6,319 nucleotides of DNA from JBLNBQ01 sp050260095. Its GTDB lineage: Bacteria; Bacillota; UBA5301; DYFA01. Of this stretch, positions 1-5,563 are shown piece after piece. The notes beneath the pieces are model-generated. The model saw nothing but the letters and a program-made list of their open reading frames with translations. It was not told the origin of the DNA and made no database searches. Every line of letters begins with the position of its first letter. Position 1 is the stretch's first letter. The stretch spans positions 1 through 6,319 of the forward strand of contig JBLNBQ010000105.1 in assembly GCA_050260095.1 (NCBI GenBank), read 5' to 3'. The position numbers and the translations under genes are program-made.

Positions 1-70
1 GCCGGATGGAGCCCCTTTTAGTTCCGGGAATGTCCGGTTTGCCCTGGCAAGGGGCGGGGTGGCTGATGCT

Positions 71-100
71 GAGGGGCCCGGCGGAACCGCCGGACCCCTC
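71..100 (-). terminator. GC-rich hairpin, probable terminator of the nudF-spoIIM unit
   Basis: Two 14-nt arms are separated by only 2 nt. In the minus-strand transcript the arms read GAGGGGUCCGGCGG and CCGCCGGGCCCCUC and pair along their whole length with one U-G wobble. On the plus strand the same position is a C-A mismatch, so the structure is better formed in RNA read leftward. In practice the loop would open to about 4 nt. It lies 31 nt beyond the stop of the small membrane ORF at 132. There is no run of U after the stem, so it is not a canonical intrinsic terminator. GC-rich hairpins without a U tail are common gene-end signals in high-GC bacteria, but a transcript-stabilising stem is also possible. 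Confidence 0.6.
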
Positions 101-131
101 GCCACGACCGGTGAGCGCGACGCAAGCGGTT

Positions 132-239
132 CTAGCGCGGCCAGAGCAGCCAGGCCAAAACCGCCAGGAGGAGGACGATCAACAGCCGCCACAGCCAGGG
201 TCGCAGACACTTGAGACTCATGCTCTTGAAGACAATCAC
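132..239 (-). CDS. 35-aa putative single-pass membrane peptide downstream of spoIIM
   Basis: This short ORF starts with GTG at 239 and ends with TAG at 132-134. The Shine-Dalgarno AGGAGG (minus strand, 252-247) sits 7 nt before the GTG, inside a GGGGGAGGAGGGG run. An internal ATG at codon 7 has no comparable ribosome site, so the GTG is preferred. The product begins MIVFKSMSLKCLRPW and continues as a hydrophobic stretch from about residue 15 to 33 (LWRLLIVLLLAVLAWLLW), ending in Pro-Arg. It therefore looks like a single transmembrane helix with a short basic N-terminal tail. It begins 28 nt after the spoIIM stop, so it is probably co-transcribed and may be sporulation-associated. In Bacillus subtilis a small membrane protein gene (yqzK, DUF4227) lies near spoIIM. 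I see no clear sequence match to it, and this ORF is much shorter. The function is unknown. Confidence 0.6.
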   Translation of the reverse strand: MIVFKSMSLKCLRPWLWRLLIVLLLAVLAWLLWPR

Positions 240-267
240 CTTTGCCCCTCCTCCCCCGCTTAAGTCC

Positions 268-909
268 CTAAACGAAGTATTTGAGCGTCCACTCCAGCAG
301 GACCGGCGTGACGAAGCCTTCGATCAGGGCCGCCCCGGCCATCGCCAGGATGACCAGCAGGAACAGGCCGGTGTAGCCCGCAAGCCCCCGCAGGAACCAC
401 GGCCGCCCGCCGGGGTGACTCCTCACCAGGGAGACGCCGAACGAGATGGCGCTGACCCCCGCCACAACGATGGCCGGCACCATGAGCAGGTTCGCCGGCA
501 GCACCGCCACCAGAGACGCGAGCACGCCGCCCAGGGCCAACTCCTTCACGAGCGCCGCCACGGTGAAGCCGAGCAGAAAGCCCCGGTAGAAGACGAGGAC
601 GAGCACCAGGGGCACCCCGACCAGCGAAAGGCCGAGCAGCCAGCAGACGCCGGCCGTCTGCAGGGCATCCCGCTGCAACGACTGCAGGACCACCTCTACG
701 CCGCTGCGCAGAGTCCCCGCCCGCACGTCGGCGACGAAACCCCGCACCTCCGCCGCCACCTCCGCCTCTTTCCCTGGCGCAAGGGACGACGCGGCGAGCG
801 CGCCGAAGACGCTGCCGGCGGCGAAGATCACCGCCACCAGCAGGTAGATCAAGTAGCGCCGGCGGAAATACCGCTCCGCCGAATCCGCCAGAGCTCGTCG
901 GACCGACAT
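268..909 (-). CDS. spoIIM: Stage II sporulation protein M (SpoIIM)
   Basis: A polytopic membrane protein of 213 aa, close to the usual SpoIIM length of about 215. In the known family it acts with SpoIID and SpoIIP in the peptidoglycan-remodelling complex that drives engulfment of the forespore. Visible features are a basic N-terminus with an RRR patch (residues 16-18), a membrane segment at about 19-41, and a polar extracytoplasmic stretch at about 44-80. Hydrophobic segments follow at about 88-108, 109-125 (with the family-like YRGFLLGF, residues 108-115), 129-160 and 176-200. The open frame runs further upstream, but the start is placed at the ATG at 909. That ATG follows AGGGGGA, and everything upstream of it in frame is low-complexity Ser/Arg shadow of the Nudix gene. 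The gene lies 49 nt after the Nudix gene and has a possible sigma-E promoter in the gap. It is intact. Confidence 0.92.
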   Translation of the reverse strand: MSVRRALADSAERYFRRRYLIYLLVAVIFAAGSVFGALAASSLAPGKEAEVAAEVRGFVADVRAGTLRSGVEVVLQSLQRDALQTAGVCWLLGLSLVGVPLVLVLVFYRGFLLGFTVAALVKELALGGVLASLVAVLPANLLMVPAIVVAGVSAISFGVSLVRSHPGGRPWFLRGLAGYTGLFLLVILAMAGAALIEGFVTPVLLEWTLKYFV

Positions 910-932
910 CCTGCGATCCCCCTGTCCCCCCA

Positions 933-961
933 TCCTTATGCGGGGAAGAGGGACAATATTA
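933..961 (-). promoter_or_regulatory. Candidate sigma-E-type sporulation promoter for spoIIM
   Basis: Reading the minus strand, TAATATT (961-955) is followed by exactly 14 nt and then CATAAGGA (940-933). The Bacillus subtilis sigma-E consensus, as I recall it, has a -35 of the form [T/G][A/C]ATA followed by two A/T, a 14-nt spacer, and a -10 CATACA-T. The -35 here fits fully. The -10 keeps the CATA core and departs from the rest. A start site about 7 nt past the -10 would leave a short leader carrying the AGGGGGA ribosome site and the ATG at 909. The -35 overlaps the TAA stop of the Nudix gene (961-959). spoIIM of B. subtilis is known to be mother-cell, sigma-E dependent. The assignment is pattern matching, not proof. 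Confidence 0.45.
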
Positions 962-1531
962 CCTCCGGCGGACGGCCTCCCGCAAGACAAGGCAGACGCT
1001 CTTGGCGTCCCACAGGGCCCCCGACTCGACCATCGCCAGGACCTCGGCGAAGGGGACCGCCTCCACCTCCAGGAACTCGTCCTCGTCGGCCCGGGCCCCA
1101 CTGGCCTTGGTCAGTCCGCGGGCAACGTAGAGGTGGATGATCTCATCGGTGAACCCCGGGGTCGTGGCCACCGGTCCTAGGCACTCCCACACCGCCGCCT
1201 CCACCCCGGCCTCCTCGGCCAGTTCGCGCCGGGCGCACTCCTCCGGGGTCTCCCCGGGATCGATCTTGCCGGCCGGAACCTCCCAGAGGGCCTGGTCGAG
1301 CGGCTTGCGGTACTGCCTCACCAGGAGGGCGCGGTCCTGGTCGTCGAGGGGCAGAATCGCCACCGCCGGCGCGTGGCCCACAATCTCGCGGCGGGCGCAG
1401 CGCCCATCGGGCAGGCGAACCTCTTCCCGGCGCACGGTGATCAGCGTACCCCGGAAAACCTCCTCCGACCGGAGCGTCTCCTCAGCCAAGCGACGGTCCC
1501 CGTCGCCGACGCTCTTGCCTTCTCTGCCCAT
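959..1531 (-). CDS. nudF: Nudix hydrolase, ADP-ribose pyrophosphatase type
   Basis: A soluble 190-aa protein that by family would hydrolyse ADP-ribose to AMP and ribose 5-phosphate. A perfect Nudix box (G-x5-E-x7-RE-U-x-EE-x-G-U) spans residues 88-110: G88, E94, R102-E103, E106-E107, G109. It supplies the metal-binding helix. Proline 125, in the TPGF stretch about 15 residues past the box, is the position typical of ADP-ribose-specific members. LWEVPAGKI just before the box is also typical of this subfamily. The ATG at 1531 is preceded by AAGGAG with a 9-nt spacer. The frame remains open far upstream (to about 2566), but that stretch is Arg/Gly-rich shadow of the DUF3866 gene. It lies directly upstream of spoIIM, an order reminiscent of Bacillus subtilis. 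It may have its own promoter in the 84-nt gap at 1532-1615, or be read from the upstream operon. Confidence 0.93.
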   Translation of the reverse strand: MGREGKSVGDGDRRLAEETLRSEEVFRGTLITVRREEVRLPDGRCARREIVGHAPAVAILPLDDQDRALLVRQYRKPLDQALWEVPAGKIDPGETPEECARRELAEEAGVEAAVWECLGPVATTPGFTDEIIHLYVARGLTKASGARADEDEFLEVEAVPFAEVLAMVESGALWDAKSVCLVLREAVRRR

Positions 1532-1615
1532 CGTATTGCACTCCTTCCGCATAACAAAAGGGAATCCGGCGTACACTCCGCGCGGACCCCCATTTTCTTC
1601 CAGGAGGTCGGACCC
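1532..1615. other. 84-nt divergent intergenic region
   Basis: This gap separates the minus-strand Nudix gene from the plus-strand 64-codon ORF, so promoters for both would be expected here. It is the most A+T-rich patch nearby (minus strand TTCCCTTTTGTTATGC; plus strand CATTTTCTTCC). It contains both ribosome-binding sites, GGAAGGAG for the Nudix gene and AGGAGGT for the plus-strand ORF. I find no convincing -35/-10 pair: TGTTAT on the minus strand could be a weak -10 for the Nudix gene, but no TTGACA-like box lies at the right distance. Confidence 0.5.
1602..1608 (+). promoter_or_regulatory. Consensus Shine-Dalgarno of the plus-strand small ORF
   Basis: AGGAGGT lies 7 nt before the ATG at 1616. 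It is a full match to the anti-Shine-Dalgarno core at ideal spacing. It is the main reason to accept the 64-codon plus-strand ORF and to choose this ATG over starts farther upstream, which would run through the Nudix coding sequence. Confidence 0.75.
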
Positions 1616-1810
1616 ATGACTCTCCCCGAAGGCCTCTCCGCCCCGGTCGCCCTGGCCTGCCACCGCCGCGGCCTGTACCTGGCAGGCCGCCCGGCCGACC
1701 TTCTCCTGACCCTGCGCCGGCTCGCCGAGGCGATGGCGGCGCGCCAGCCGTCGCACCAGGCCCTGCCCACGCTTCAGCAGTTGCTCGACCGGCTGGCCCC
1801 GCCCGCCTGA
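1616..1810 (+). CDS. Hypothetical 64-aa protein on the opposite strand
   Basis: This is the only plus-strand gene I accept. It starts at an ATG 7 nt after a consensus AGGAGGT and ends with TGA at 1808-1810. All but five of its 64 sense codons end in G or C, as expected for real coding sequence in this genome, although antisense frames in GC-rich DNA can also score well. The product starts MTLPEGLSAPVALACHRRG and is rich in Leu, Ala and Arg. Residues of about 27-45 (ADLLLTLRRLAEAMAARQ) and 49-61 look like two amphipathic helices. There is no signal peptide, metal motif or membrane helix. Its last 37 nt overlap the 3' end of the convergent DUF3866 gene, and it is divergent from the Nudix gene. 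It occupies most of the otherwise empty 242-nt gap between those two genes. I do not recognise the family. A small regulatory or adaptor protein is possible, but the function is unknown. Confidence 0.65.
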   Translation: MTLPEGLSAPVALACHRRGLYLAGRPADLLLTLRRLAEAMAARQPSHQALPTLQQLLDRLAPPA

Positions 1811-2904
1811 CCGCGCCCGGCCAGCCAGGCCTCCGCGGCCACCCGCCCGGCGGCCGCCGCCCCGAGGAACGGCGCCGGGTCGGCGGCGAAACCCCGTCCC
1901 ATGCTCGTCGGCTCCCAGCCCGTGGCGGCCAAGGCCTCGGCCAGGAACGAGGCGTCGACGCGCCGCAGTTCGTGCGGCGGGCAGCCTGGCGCTGCGAACG
2001 CCTCGGTCAAGGTATCCCAGACCTCCTCGTCCCGGCCGCCGCCCATCACGGGCACGGGTACCACGGCCGGCGCGCGGGCCACCCGCCCCAGGGCCGTGAG
2101 GAAGTGGTGCGAGACGCCGCGGTGGCGCTCCCGGGCATCGCCGAAGGAGAGGCGCGGCACCGCGATGGGACTCCCGCCCAGCGCAGCCACGGCGTTGACC
2201 CACTCGCCCGCCTCGAGGCCGGTGTGACCCCAGCGCGTCCCGGTGCCGACGATCCCGGGCCCCATGGTCACGACGGCCACGTCGGCCCCCGCCGCCACCT
2301 TGGCGGCGAGCAGGCCGCTGAACTTGTTGATGGCCTCGAAGTCGCCGCCGAACGCCTGCCCGACCGTGATGGTCGCGGCGAGCAGGCCCTCGCGCCTCAG
2401 GCGGTCGACCGTCTCGCTCCAGGCCAGCGGCAGCGCCCCTCCGTCGGTCATCAGGTACACGACCCGGCAGCCCGCCCCGGCGAAGCGGCGCACGCCCAAG
2501 ACCGCCGGGACCAACTGCGAGTGGAGAGAGCCCACCACCACCGGCAGGCCCTCCAGCGACTCGCACTGGTCGAGCGCAGCGTGGTGCGGGCTCTCTTCTT
2601 CCTCCACGCTGAGCACCTTAACCTGAAGCGGGGTATACCGTAACTTCATTATGTGTCCTGGAGCGGGCGGGTCGGCGCTCCGCTCTCCGTCCACCGCGAC
2701 CACGAAGTCGTAGCCGCCCGACCCCAACCCCAAGGCGGTGGCGGTCGTGTTCAAGGTCACGACGTCGCCCGGCGCCACCGGACCGCTCAGCGCGGGATAG
2801 GCCGCGGCCGGCCGCTCGGCGCCCTCGACCAGCACCCGGAGTTCCTGGAAGGTGGGCCTCTCCCGCACGATGCGGGTGACGACTCCCTTGCGCAGGCGGA
2901 TCAT
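1774..2904 (-). CDS. DUF3866 family protein, function unknown
   Basis: A soluble 376-aa protein that I recognise as DUF3866, a conserved family of Bacillota and Actinobacteria with no assigned reaction. The N-terminal about 75 residues are beta-rich (GPVAPGDVVTLNTTA, residues 41-55; LGLGSGGYDFVVAV, 58-71). A strongly patterned core follows: PGHIMKLRYTPLQ (82-94), SPHH (105-108), GSLHSQL (125-131), YLMTDGGALP (150-159), AFGGDFEAINKFSGLLAA (184-201) and MGPGIVGTGT (214-223). SHHF is at 265-268, and EPTSMGRG (331-338) lies near the end. The repeated Gly-rich turns and invariant-looking His, Asp and Glu suggest a ligand-binding or catalytic pocket, but this is inference. The ATG at 2904 is 9 nt past the oxidoreductase gamma stop, and its Shine-Dalgarno (TGAGG) overlaps that stop codon, so translation is probably coupled. 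The C-terminal 14 residues or so are low-complexity and overlap the convergent small ORF. Confidence 0.88.
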   Translation of the reverse strand: MIRLRKGVVTRIVRERPTFQELRVLVEGAERPAAAYPALSGPVAPGDVVTLNTTATALGLGSGGYDFVVAVDGERSADPPAPGHIMKLRYTPLQVKVLSVEEEESPHHAALDQCESLEGLPVVVGSLHSQLVPAVLGVRRFAGAGCRVVYLMTDGGALPLAWSETVDRLRREGLLAATITVGQAFGGDFEAINKFSGLLAAKVAAGADVAVVTMGPGIVGTGTRWGHTGLEAGEWVNAVAALGGSPIAVPRLSFGDARERHRGVSHHFLTALGRVARAPAVVPVPVMGGGRDEEVWDTLTEAFAAPGCPPHELRRVDASFLAEALAATGWEPTSMGRGFAADPAPFLGAAAAGRVAAEAWLAGRGQAGGASRSSNC

Positions 2905-2913
2905 CCGGGAGCC

Positions 2914-3468
2914 TCAGCCCCGGGCGGCGGCGCCCTTGACGCACGCCGCGCCCTCGCTCAGCGCCCGCTCGTTCAGGGGGATGAGGTCCTGCCGGCGGGC
3001 CGGCAGCGTCTTGCGCAGCGAGGCGACGACCGACTCAGGCTTCACGGCCCCGGTCACGGCGAGCAGCGCGCCCAGCATCACCATGTTCGCGACGCGCTTG
3101 TCGCCGAGCTGGTCTGCGAGCGCGTTGGCCGGCACGGCGATGGCCTGGATGTCGGTCCGGCGCGGCGCCACGTCGATGAGGGTGGAGTTGTACAGCAGGA
3201 CCGCCCCGGGCCGGAGCGTCTCTTCGAAGCGCTCCAACGAAGGCCGGTTCATGGCGATGACCGCGGTGGCGTGGCTCACGACCGGAGAGCCGACCTCGTC
3301 GTCGGCCACCACGACCGTGCAGTTGGCAGTGCCGCCGCGCATCTCCGGGCCATACGAAGGATACCAGGAGACTTTCTTCTTCTCCAGCATCCCCGCGTAA
3401 GCGAGCAGTTGGCCGGCCAGCATCATCCCCTGGCCGCCGAAGCCGGCCAGGATAACCTCGTGCCGCAT
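2914..3468 (-). CDS. 2-oxoacid:ferredoxin oxidoreductase, gamma subunit
   Basis: A cytoplasmic 184-aa protein, the usual size for a free-standing gamma domain of the pyruvate/2-ketoisovalerate ferredoxin oxidoreductases. This domain contributes to CoA handling and assembly of the alpha-beta core. Family motifs are the N-terminal GFGGQG (residues 9-14), SYGPEMRGG (38-46), the beta strand TVVVADDEVGSP (51-62) and VANMVMLGALL (126-136). The ATG at 3468 directly abuts the TAG stop of the beta gene (3471-3469). The ribosome site AAGGAGGG lies inside the end of the beta gene, so the two are translationally coupled. Which 2-oxoacid is used cannot be read from this subunit; the alpha subunit points to branched-chain 2-oxoacids. 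It is intact and is followed at once by the DUF3866 gene. Subunit lettering (VorA-D) differs between organisms, so no symbol is given. Confidence 0.92.
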   Translation of the reverse strand: MRHEVILAGFGGQGMMLAGQLLAYAGMLEKKKVSWYPSYGPEMRGGTANCTVVVADDEVGSPVVSHATAVIAMNRPSLERFEETLRPGAVLLYNSTLIDVAPRRTDIQAIAVPANALADQLGDKRVANMVMLGALLAVTGAVKPESVVASLRKTLPARRQDLIPLNERALSEGAACVKGAAARG

Positions 3469-4215
3469 CTAGATCCCACCCTCCTTCTTGAACTCGCCCA
3501 GCGGGTAGAAGGGAAGCAGGTTCTCGCCGAGCCACTTGATCGCGGCGCTGGGCGCCAGGCCCCAGTTGGTCGGGCAGGTCGAGAGGACTTCGACCAACGT
3601 GAAGTTCTTGCCCTCAGCCTGCAGGCGGAAAGCCTTCTTGATCGCGTCTCCCGCCTGCTTCACAGCCTGAGCGGAGTGCACGCTCACCCTGGCGATGTAG
3701 GACGGCCCATCGAGCGTCGCCAGCATCTCGGAGACGTGGATGGGATAACCGTTCGCCTCGGCCGTCCGCCCCGCCGGCGTGGTGGTCGTCTTCTGGCCGA
3801 GCAGGGTGGTCGGAGCCATCTGGCCGCCCGTCATCCCATAGTTGGCGTTGTTGACGAAGATCACTGTGATCTTCTCGCCTCGCGCCGCAGCGTGCACGAT
3901 CTCCGCGGCGCCGATCGAGGCCAAGTCGCCGTCGCCCTGGTAGGTGAAGACGAGTCTGTCGGGATGAACCCGCTTTATCCCGGTGGCCACCGCCGGCGCC
4001 CGCCCGTGCGAGGCCTGCTGCATGTCGCAGTTGAAATAGTTGTAGGCGAAAACCGAACAGCCCACCGAAGCGACGCCGATCGTCCGCTCCCGGGCGTCCA
4101 GTTCGTCGATGGCCTCCGCCACCAGCCGGTGAATGATGCCGTGCGTGCAACCCGGGCAGTAATGCATCTGGACGTCGCAGAGAGTCTCGGGCCTGCCTGC
4201 CACGAGCGTGCTCAC
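3469..4215 (-). CDS. 2-oxoacid:ferredoxin oxidoreductase, beta subunit (ThDP-binding)
   Basis: A 248-aa subunit that binds thiamine diphosphate and carries the proximal iron-sulfur cluster, where the 2-oxoacid is decarboxylated. The thiamine diphosphate motif GDG (94-96)-x25-NN (122-123) is complete. Cysteines C20 and C23 (CPGC), C53 (VGCS) and C214 (STCP) have spacing like the four [4Fe-4S] ligands of crystallised 2-oxoacid oxidoreductases, so the cluster is probably present. The Mg/ThDP loop NYGMTGGQMAPTT (125-137) is typical. The start is a GTG at 4215 that overlaps the alpha stop as GTGA (4-nt overlap), with GGGAGG just upstream. The frame stays open to 4692, but that part is shadow of the alpha gene. 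The stop TAG abuts the gamma ATG. The narrow family resemblance is to the VorB-partner beta subunit; use of 2-oxoglutarate or pyruvate instead is not excluded. Confidence 0.94.
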   Translation of the reverse strand: MSTLVAGRPETLCDVQMHYCPGCTHGIIHRLVAEAIDELDARERTIGVASVGCSVFAYNYFNCDMQQASHGRAPAVATGIKRVHPDRLVFTYQGDGDLASIGAAEIVHAAARGEKITVIFVNNANYGMTGGQMAPTTLLGQKTTTTPAGRTAEANGYPIHVSEMLATLDGPSYIARVSVHSAQAVKQAGDAIKKAFRLQAEGKNFTLVEVLSTCPTNWGLAPSAAIKWLGENLLPFYPLGEFKKEGGI

Positions 4216-5291
4216 TCGCCCTCGCCTCCCCCCTGGATGATGCGATCGTAAACTTCGTGCGGGGTCGGCACCGCCCCGCCCGGCCGCCCGAAGAAGTCGA
4301 CCGGGCAGCGCTCGGCGGCGGCGAGCCGGACATCCTCCACCATCTGCCCGCAGCTCATCTCCACGACGAGCATCCGCCCAGCCTTCTCGGCCACCCTGCG
4401 CAGCGCCGCCTTCGGGAAGGGGTACAGCGTGATCGGGCGGAAGAGGCCGGCCCGCACGCCGGCTTTGCGCGCCTCGTCCACGGCCGTCTGCGCCACCCTG
4501 GCCATGGTGCCGTAGGCCACCACCACCACCTCGGCGTCGTCCACCAGGTACTCCTGGAAGCGGACCTCCTCGGCCTCCATCCGGCGATACTTGGCCTGCA
4601 GCCTCTCGTTGTGCTTTTCGAGACGCTCCGCCTCGATGTAAAGCGAGTTGATGATGTTGCGGGGGCGGCCCTTGGCGCCCGTGGTGGCCCACGCCTTCGT
4701 CGCCGGCTCGGGGGCGGGCGGCAGAGGCTCGCCCACGTCGTGCGGGAGCGTCACCGGCTCCATCATTTGCCCGAGCACACCGTCGCCCAGCAGCATCACC
4801 GGGTTACGGTACTTTTCGGCCAGGTCGAACGCCTCCTGCATCAGGTCGACCATCTCCTGCACCGTTCCGGGAGCCAGCACCAGCAAACGGTAGTCGCCGT
4901 GCCCGCCGCCCTTGGTCGCCTGGAAGTAGTCGGACTGCGCCGGCTGGATGCTTCCCAGGCCCGGCCCGCCCCGCACGATGTTAACCAACACGCAAGGCAG
5001 CTCCGACCCGACGATGTAGGAGATCCCCTCCTGCATCAAGCTCACCCCCGGGCTCGACGAGGAGGTCATGACTCTCGCCCCCGCGCCCGCGGCGCCGTAG
5101 ACCATGTTGATCGCCGAGACCTCGCTCTCGGCCTGGAGATAGACCCCGCCCACCTCGGGCAGCCGCCGAGACATGTATTCCGGCAACTCGTTCTGGGGCG
5201 TGATCGGATAGCCGAAGAAGTAGCGGCATCCGGCCTGGATGGCCGCCTCGGCGATCGCCTCGTTCCCCTTCATCAGCTTCAGTTCGCCCAA
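4212..5291 (-). CDS. vorB: 2-oxoacid:ferredoxin oxidoreductase, alpha subunit, VorB type
   Basis: A 359-aa protein of the VorB class, annotated in relatives as 3-methyl-2-oxobutanoate dehydrogenase (ferredoxin). It turns 2-oxoisovalerate and related branched-chain 2-oxoacids plus CoA into acyl-CoA, CO2 and reduced ferredoxin. The pyrimidine-binding domain begins with MKGNEAIAEAAI (7-18), then YPITPQNELPEYM (28-40) and QAESEVSAINMVYGAAGAG (53-71) with the conserved Glu55. TSSSSPGVSLMQEG (76-89) and RGGPGLGSIQPAQSDYFQ (107-124) follow. A Pro-rich linker (189-197) and a charged helical stretch (218-248) join it to the C-terminal domain, with RPITLYPFP (285-293). The start is a TTG at 5291, with GGAGGG 7 nt upstream. 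The ATG at codon 7 has no such site, and relatives carry a few residues before MKGNEA. It lies 31 nt after the ferredoxin and overlaps the beta gene by 4 nt. Exact substrate is inferred. Confidence 0.93.
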   Translation of the reverse strand: MGELKLMKGNEAIAEAAIQAGCRYFFGYPITPQNELPEYMSRRLPEVGGVYLQAESEVSAINMVYGAAGAGARVMTSSSSPGVSLMQEGISYIVGSELPCVLVNIVRGGPGLGSIQPAQSDYFQATKGGGHGDYRLLVLAPGTVQEMVDLMQEAFDLAEKYRNPVMLLGDGVLGQMMEPVTLPHDVGEPLPPAPEPATKAWATTGAKGRPRNIINSLYIEAERLEKHNERLQAKYRRMEAEEVRFQEYLVDDAEVVVVAYGTMARVAQTAVDEARKAGVRAGLFRPITLYPFPKAALRRVAEKAGRMLVVEMSCGQMVEDVRLAAAERCPVDFFGRPGGAVPTPHEVYDRIIQGGGEGE

Positions 5292-5322
5292 ACTCAGTCC
5301 CTCCCCGCTTCTGCTCTCCGGC

Positions 5323-5538
5323 TCACTTCTGAACCCGCCACACCTCGATCACCGCGTCCGGGCACATCCGGGCGCAGAAGCCGCAGGCGATGCAGGCCTC
5401 CTGGTCCACGCACTCGGCCGGGTTGAACCCGCCCGCGTTGAACCGGTCGGAGAGCCGGATGATCTTCTTCGGACAGGCCTCCACGCACAAGCCGCAACCC
5501 TTGCACCGTTCTTCCCGGAACTCCACCTTGCCGGCCAA
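5323..5538 (-). CDS. 2x[4Fe-4S] ferredoxin, delta-type subunit of the oxidoreductase
   Basis: A 71-aa ferredoxin-like protein that passes electrons from the oxidoreductase core to external ferredoxin. Two classical cluster motifs are complete: CKGCGLCVEACP (residues 12-23) and CIACGFCARMCP (49-60). An additional Cys43 lies between them. The region between the motifs (NAGGFNPAECVD, 34-45) resembles the small ferredoxin subunits found upstream of vorB or korA genes. The start is placed at a TTG at 5538, where AAGGGGG lies 9 nt upstream. A longer form from the GTG at 5580 would overlap the end of buk and add a basic tail unlike the family. The gene lies 25 nt past the buk stop and 31 nt before the alpha gene, so it is part of the same operon. 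ATG is absent at every plausible start. Confidence in identity is high; the exact start is less certain. Confidence 0.9.
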   Translation of the reverse strand: MAGKVEFREERCKGCGLCVEACPKKIIRLSDRFNAGGFNPAECVDQEACIACGFCARMCPDAVIEVWRVQK

Positions 5539-5563
5539 GACCCGATTCCCCCTTCTGCTTCGC

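Noticed and set aside
6..263. Plus-strand 85-codon open frame at the left edge
   Set aside because: Pro/Gly-rich, no ribosome site, crosses the hairpin and the opposite-strand membrane ORF. Nothing else is visible in 1-70, where the next minus-strand gene must begin outside the window.
211..1140. Plus-strand 309-codon open frame opposite spoIIM
   Set aside because: The sequence is highly charged and Pro/Arg-rich, and it mirrors the hydrophobic SpoIIM codons on the other strand.
1549..1576. Sigma-F-like GCATA followed 14 nt later by GGCGTACAC, upstream of the plus-strand small ORF
   Set aside because: The spacing is one short of the usual 15 and the -10 half departs from consensus at key positions. 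It is too weak to claim forespore control.
1536..1577. Sigma-A-type promoter from TTGCAC (1536) and TACACT (1572)
   Set aside because: The two boxes are 30 nt apart, far from the required spacing of about 17 nt, and neither has a partner at the right distance.
1654..1688. Inverted repeat GGCCTGCCA...TGGCAGGCC, 9-bp arms with a 17-nt loop
   Set aside because: It lies inside the plus-strand small ORF, has a long loop and no T run on either strand. It could be chance in GC-rich coding DNA, so it was not called as a terminator.
1532..2566. Apparent N-terminal extension giving a 535-aa Nudix fusion
   Set aside because: The upstream part is Arg/Gly-rich shadow of the DUF3866 gene. AAGGAG and ATG at 1531 mark the true start, and the length of 190 aa fits the family.
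2653..4251. Plus-strand 532-codon open frame opposite the gamma, beta and DUF3866 genes
   Set aside because: His/Arg/Gly/Pro-rich product with no recognisable motif, lying antisense to well-identified genes. Long antisense frames are expected in GC-rich DNA.
4257..5426. Plus-strand 389-codon open frame opposite the vorB alpha gene
   Set aside because: Antisense shadow of a clearly identified subunit. It is His/Arg/Leu-rich with no domain and no ribosome site.
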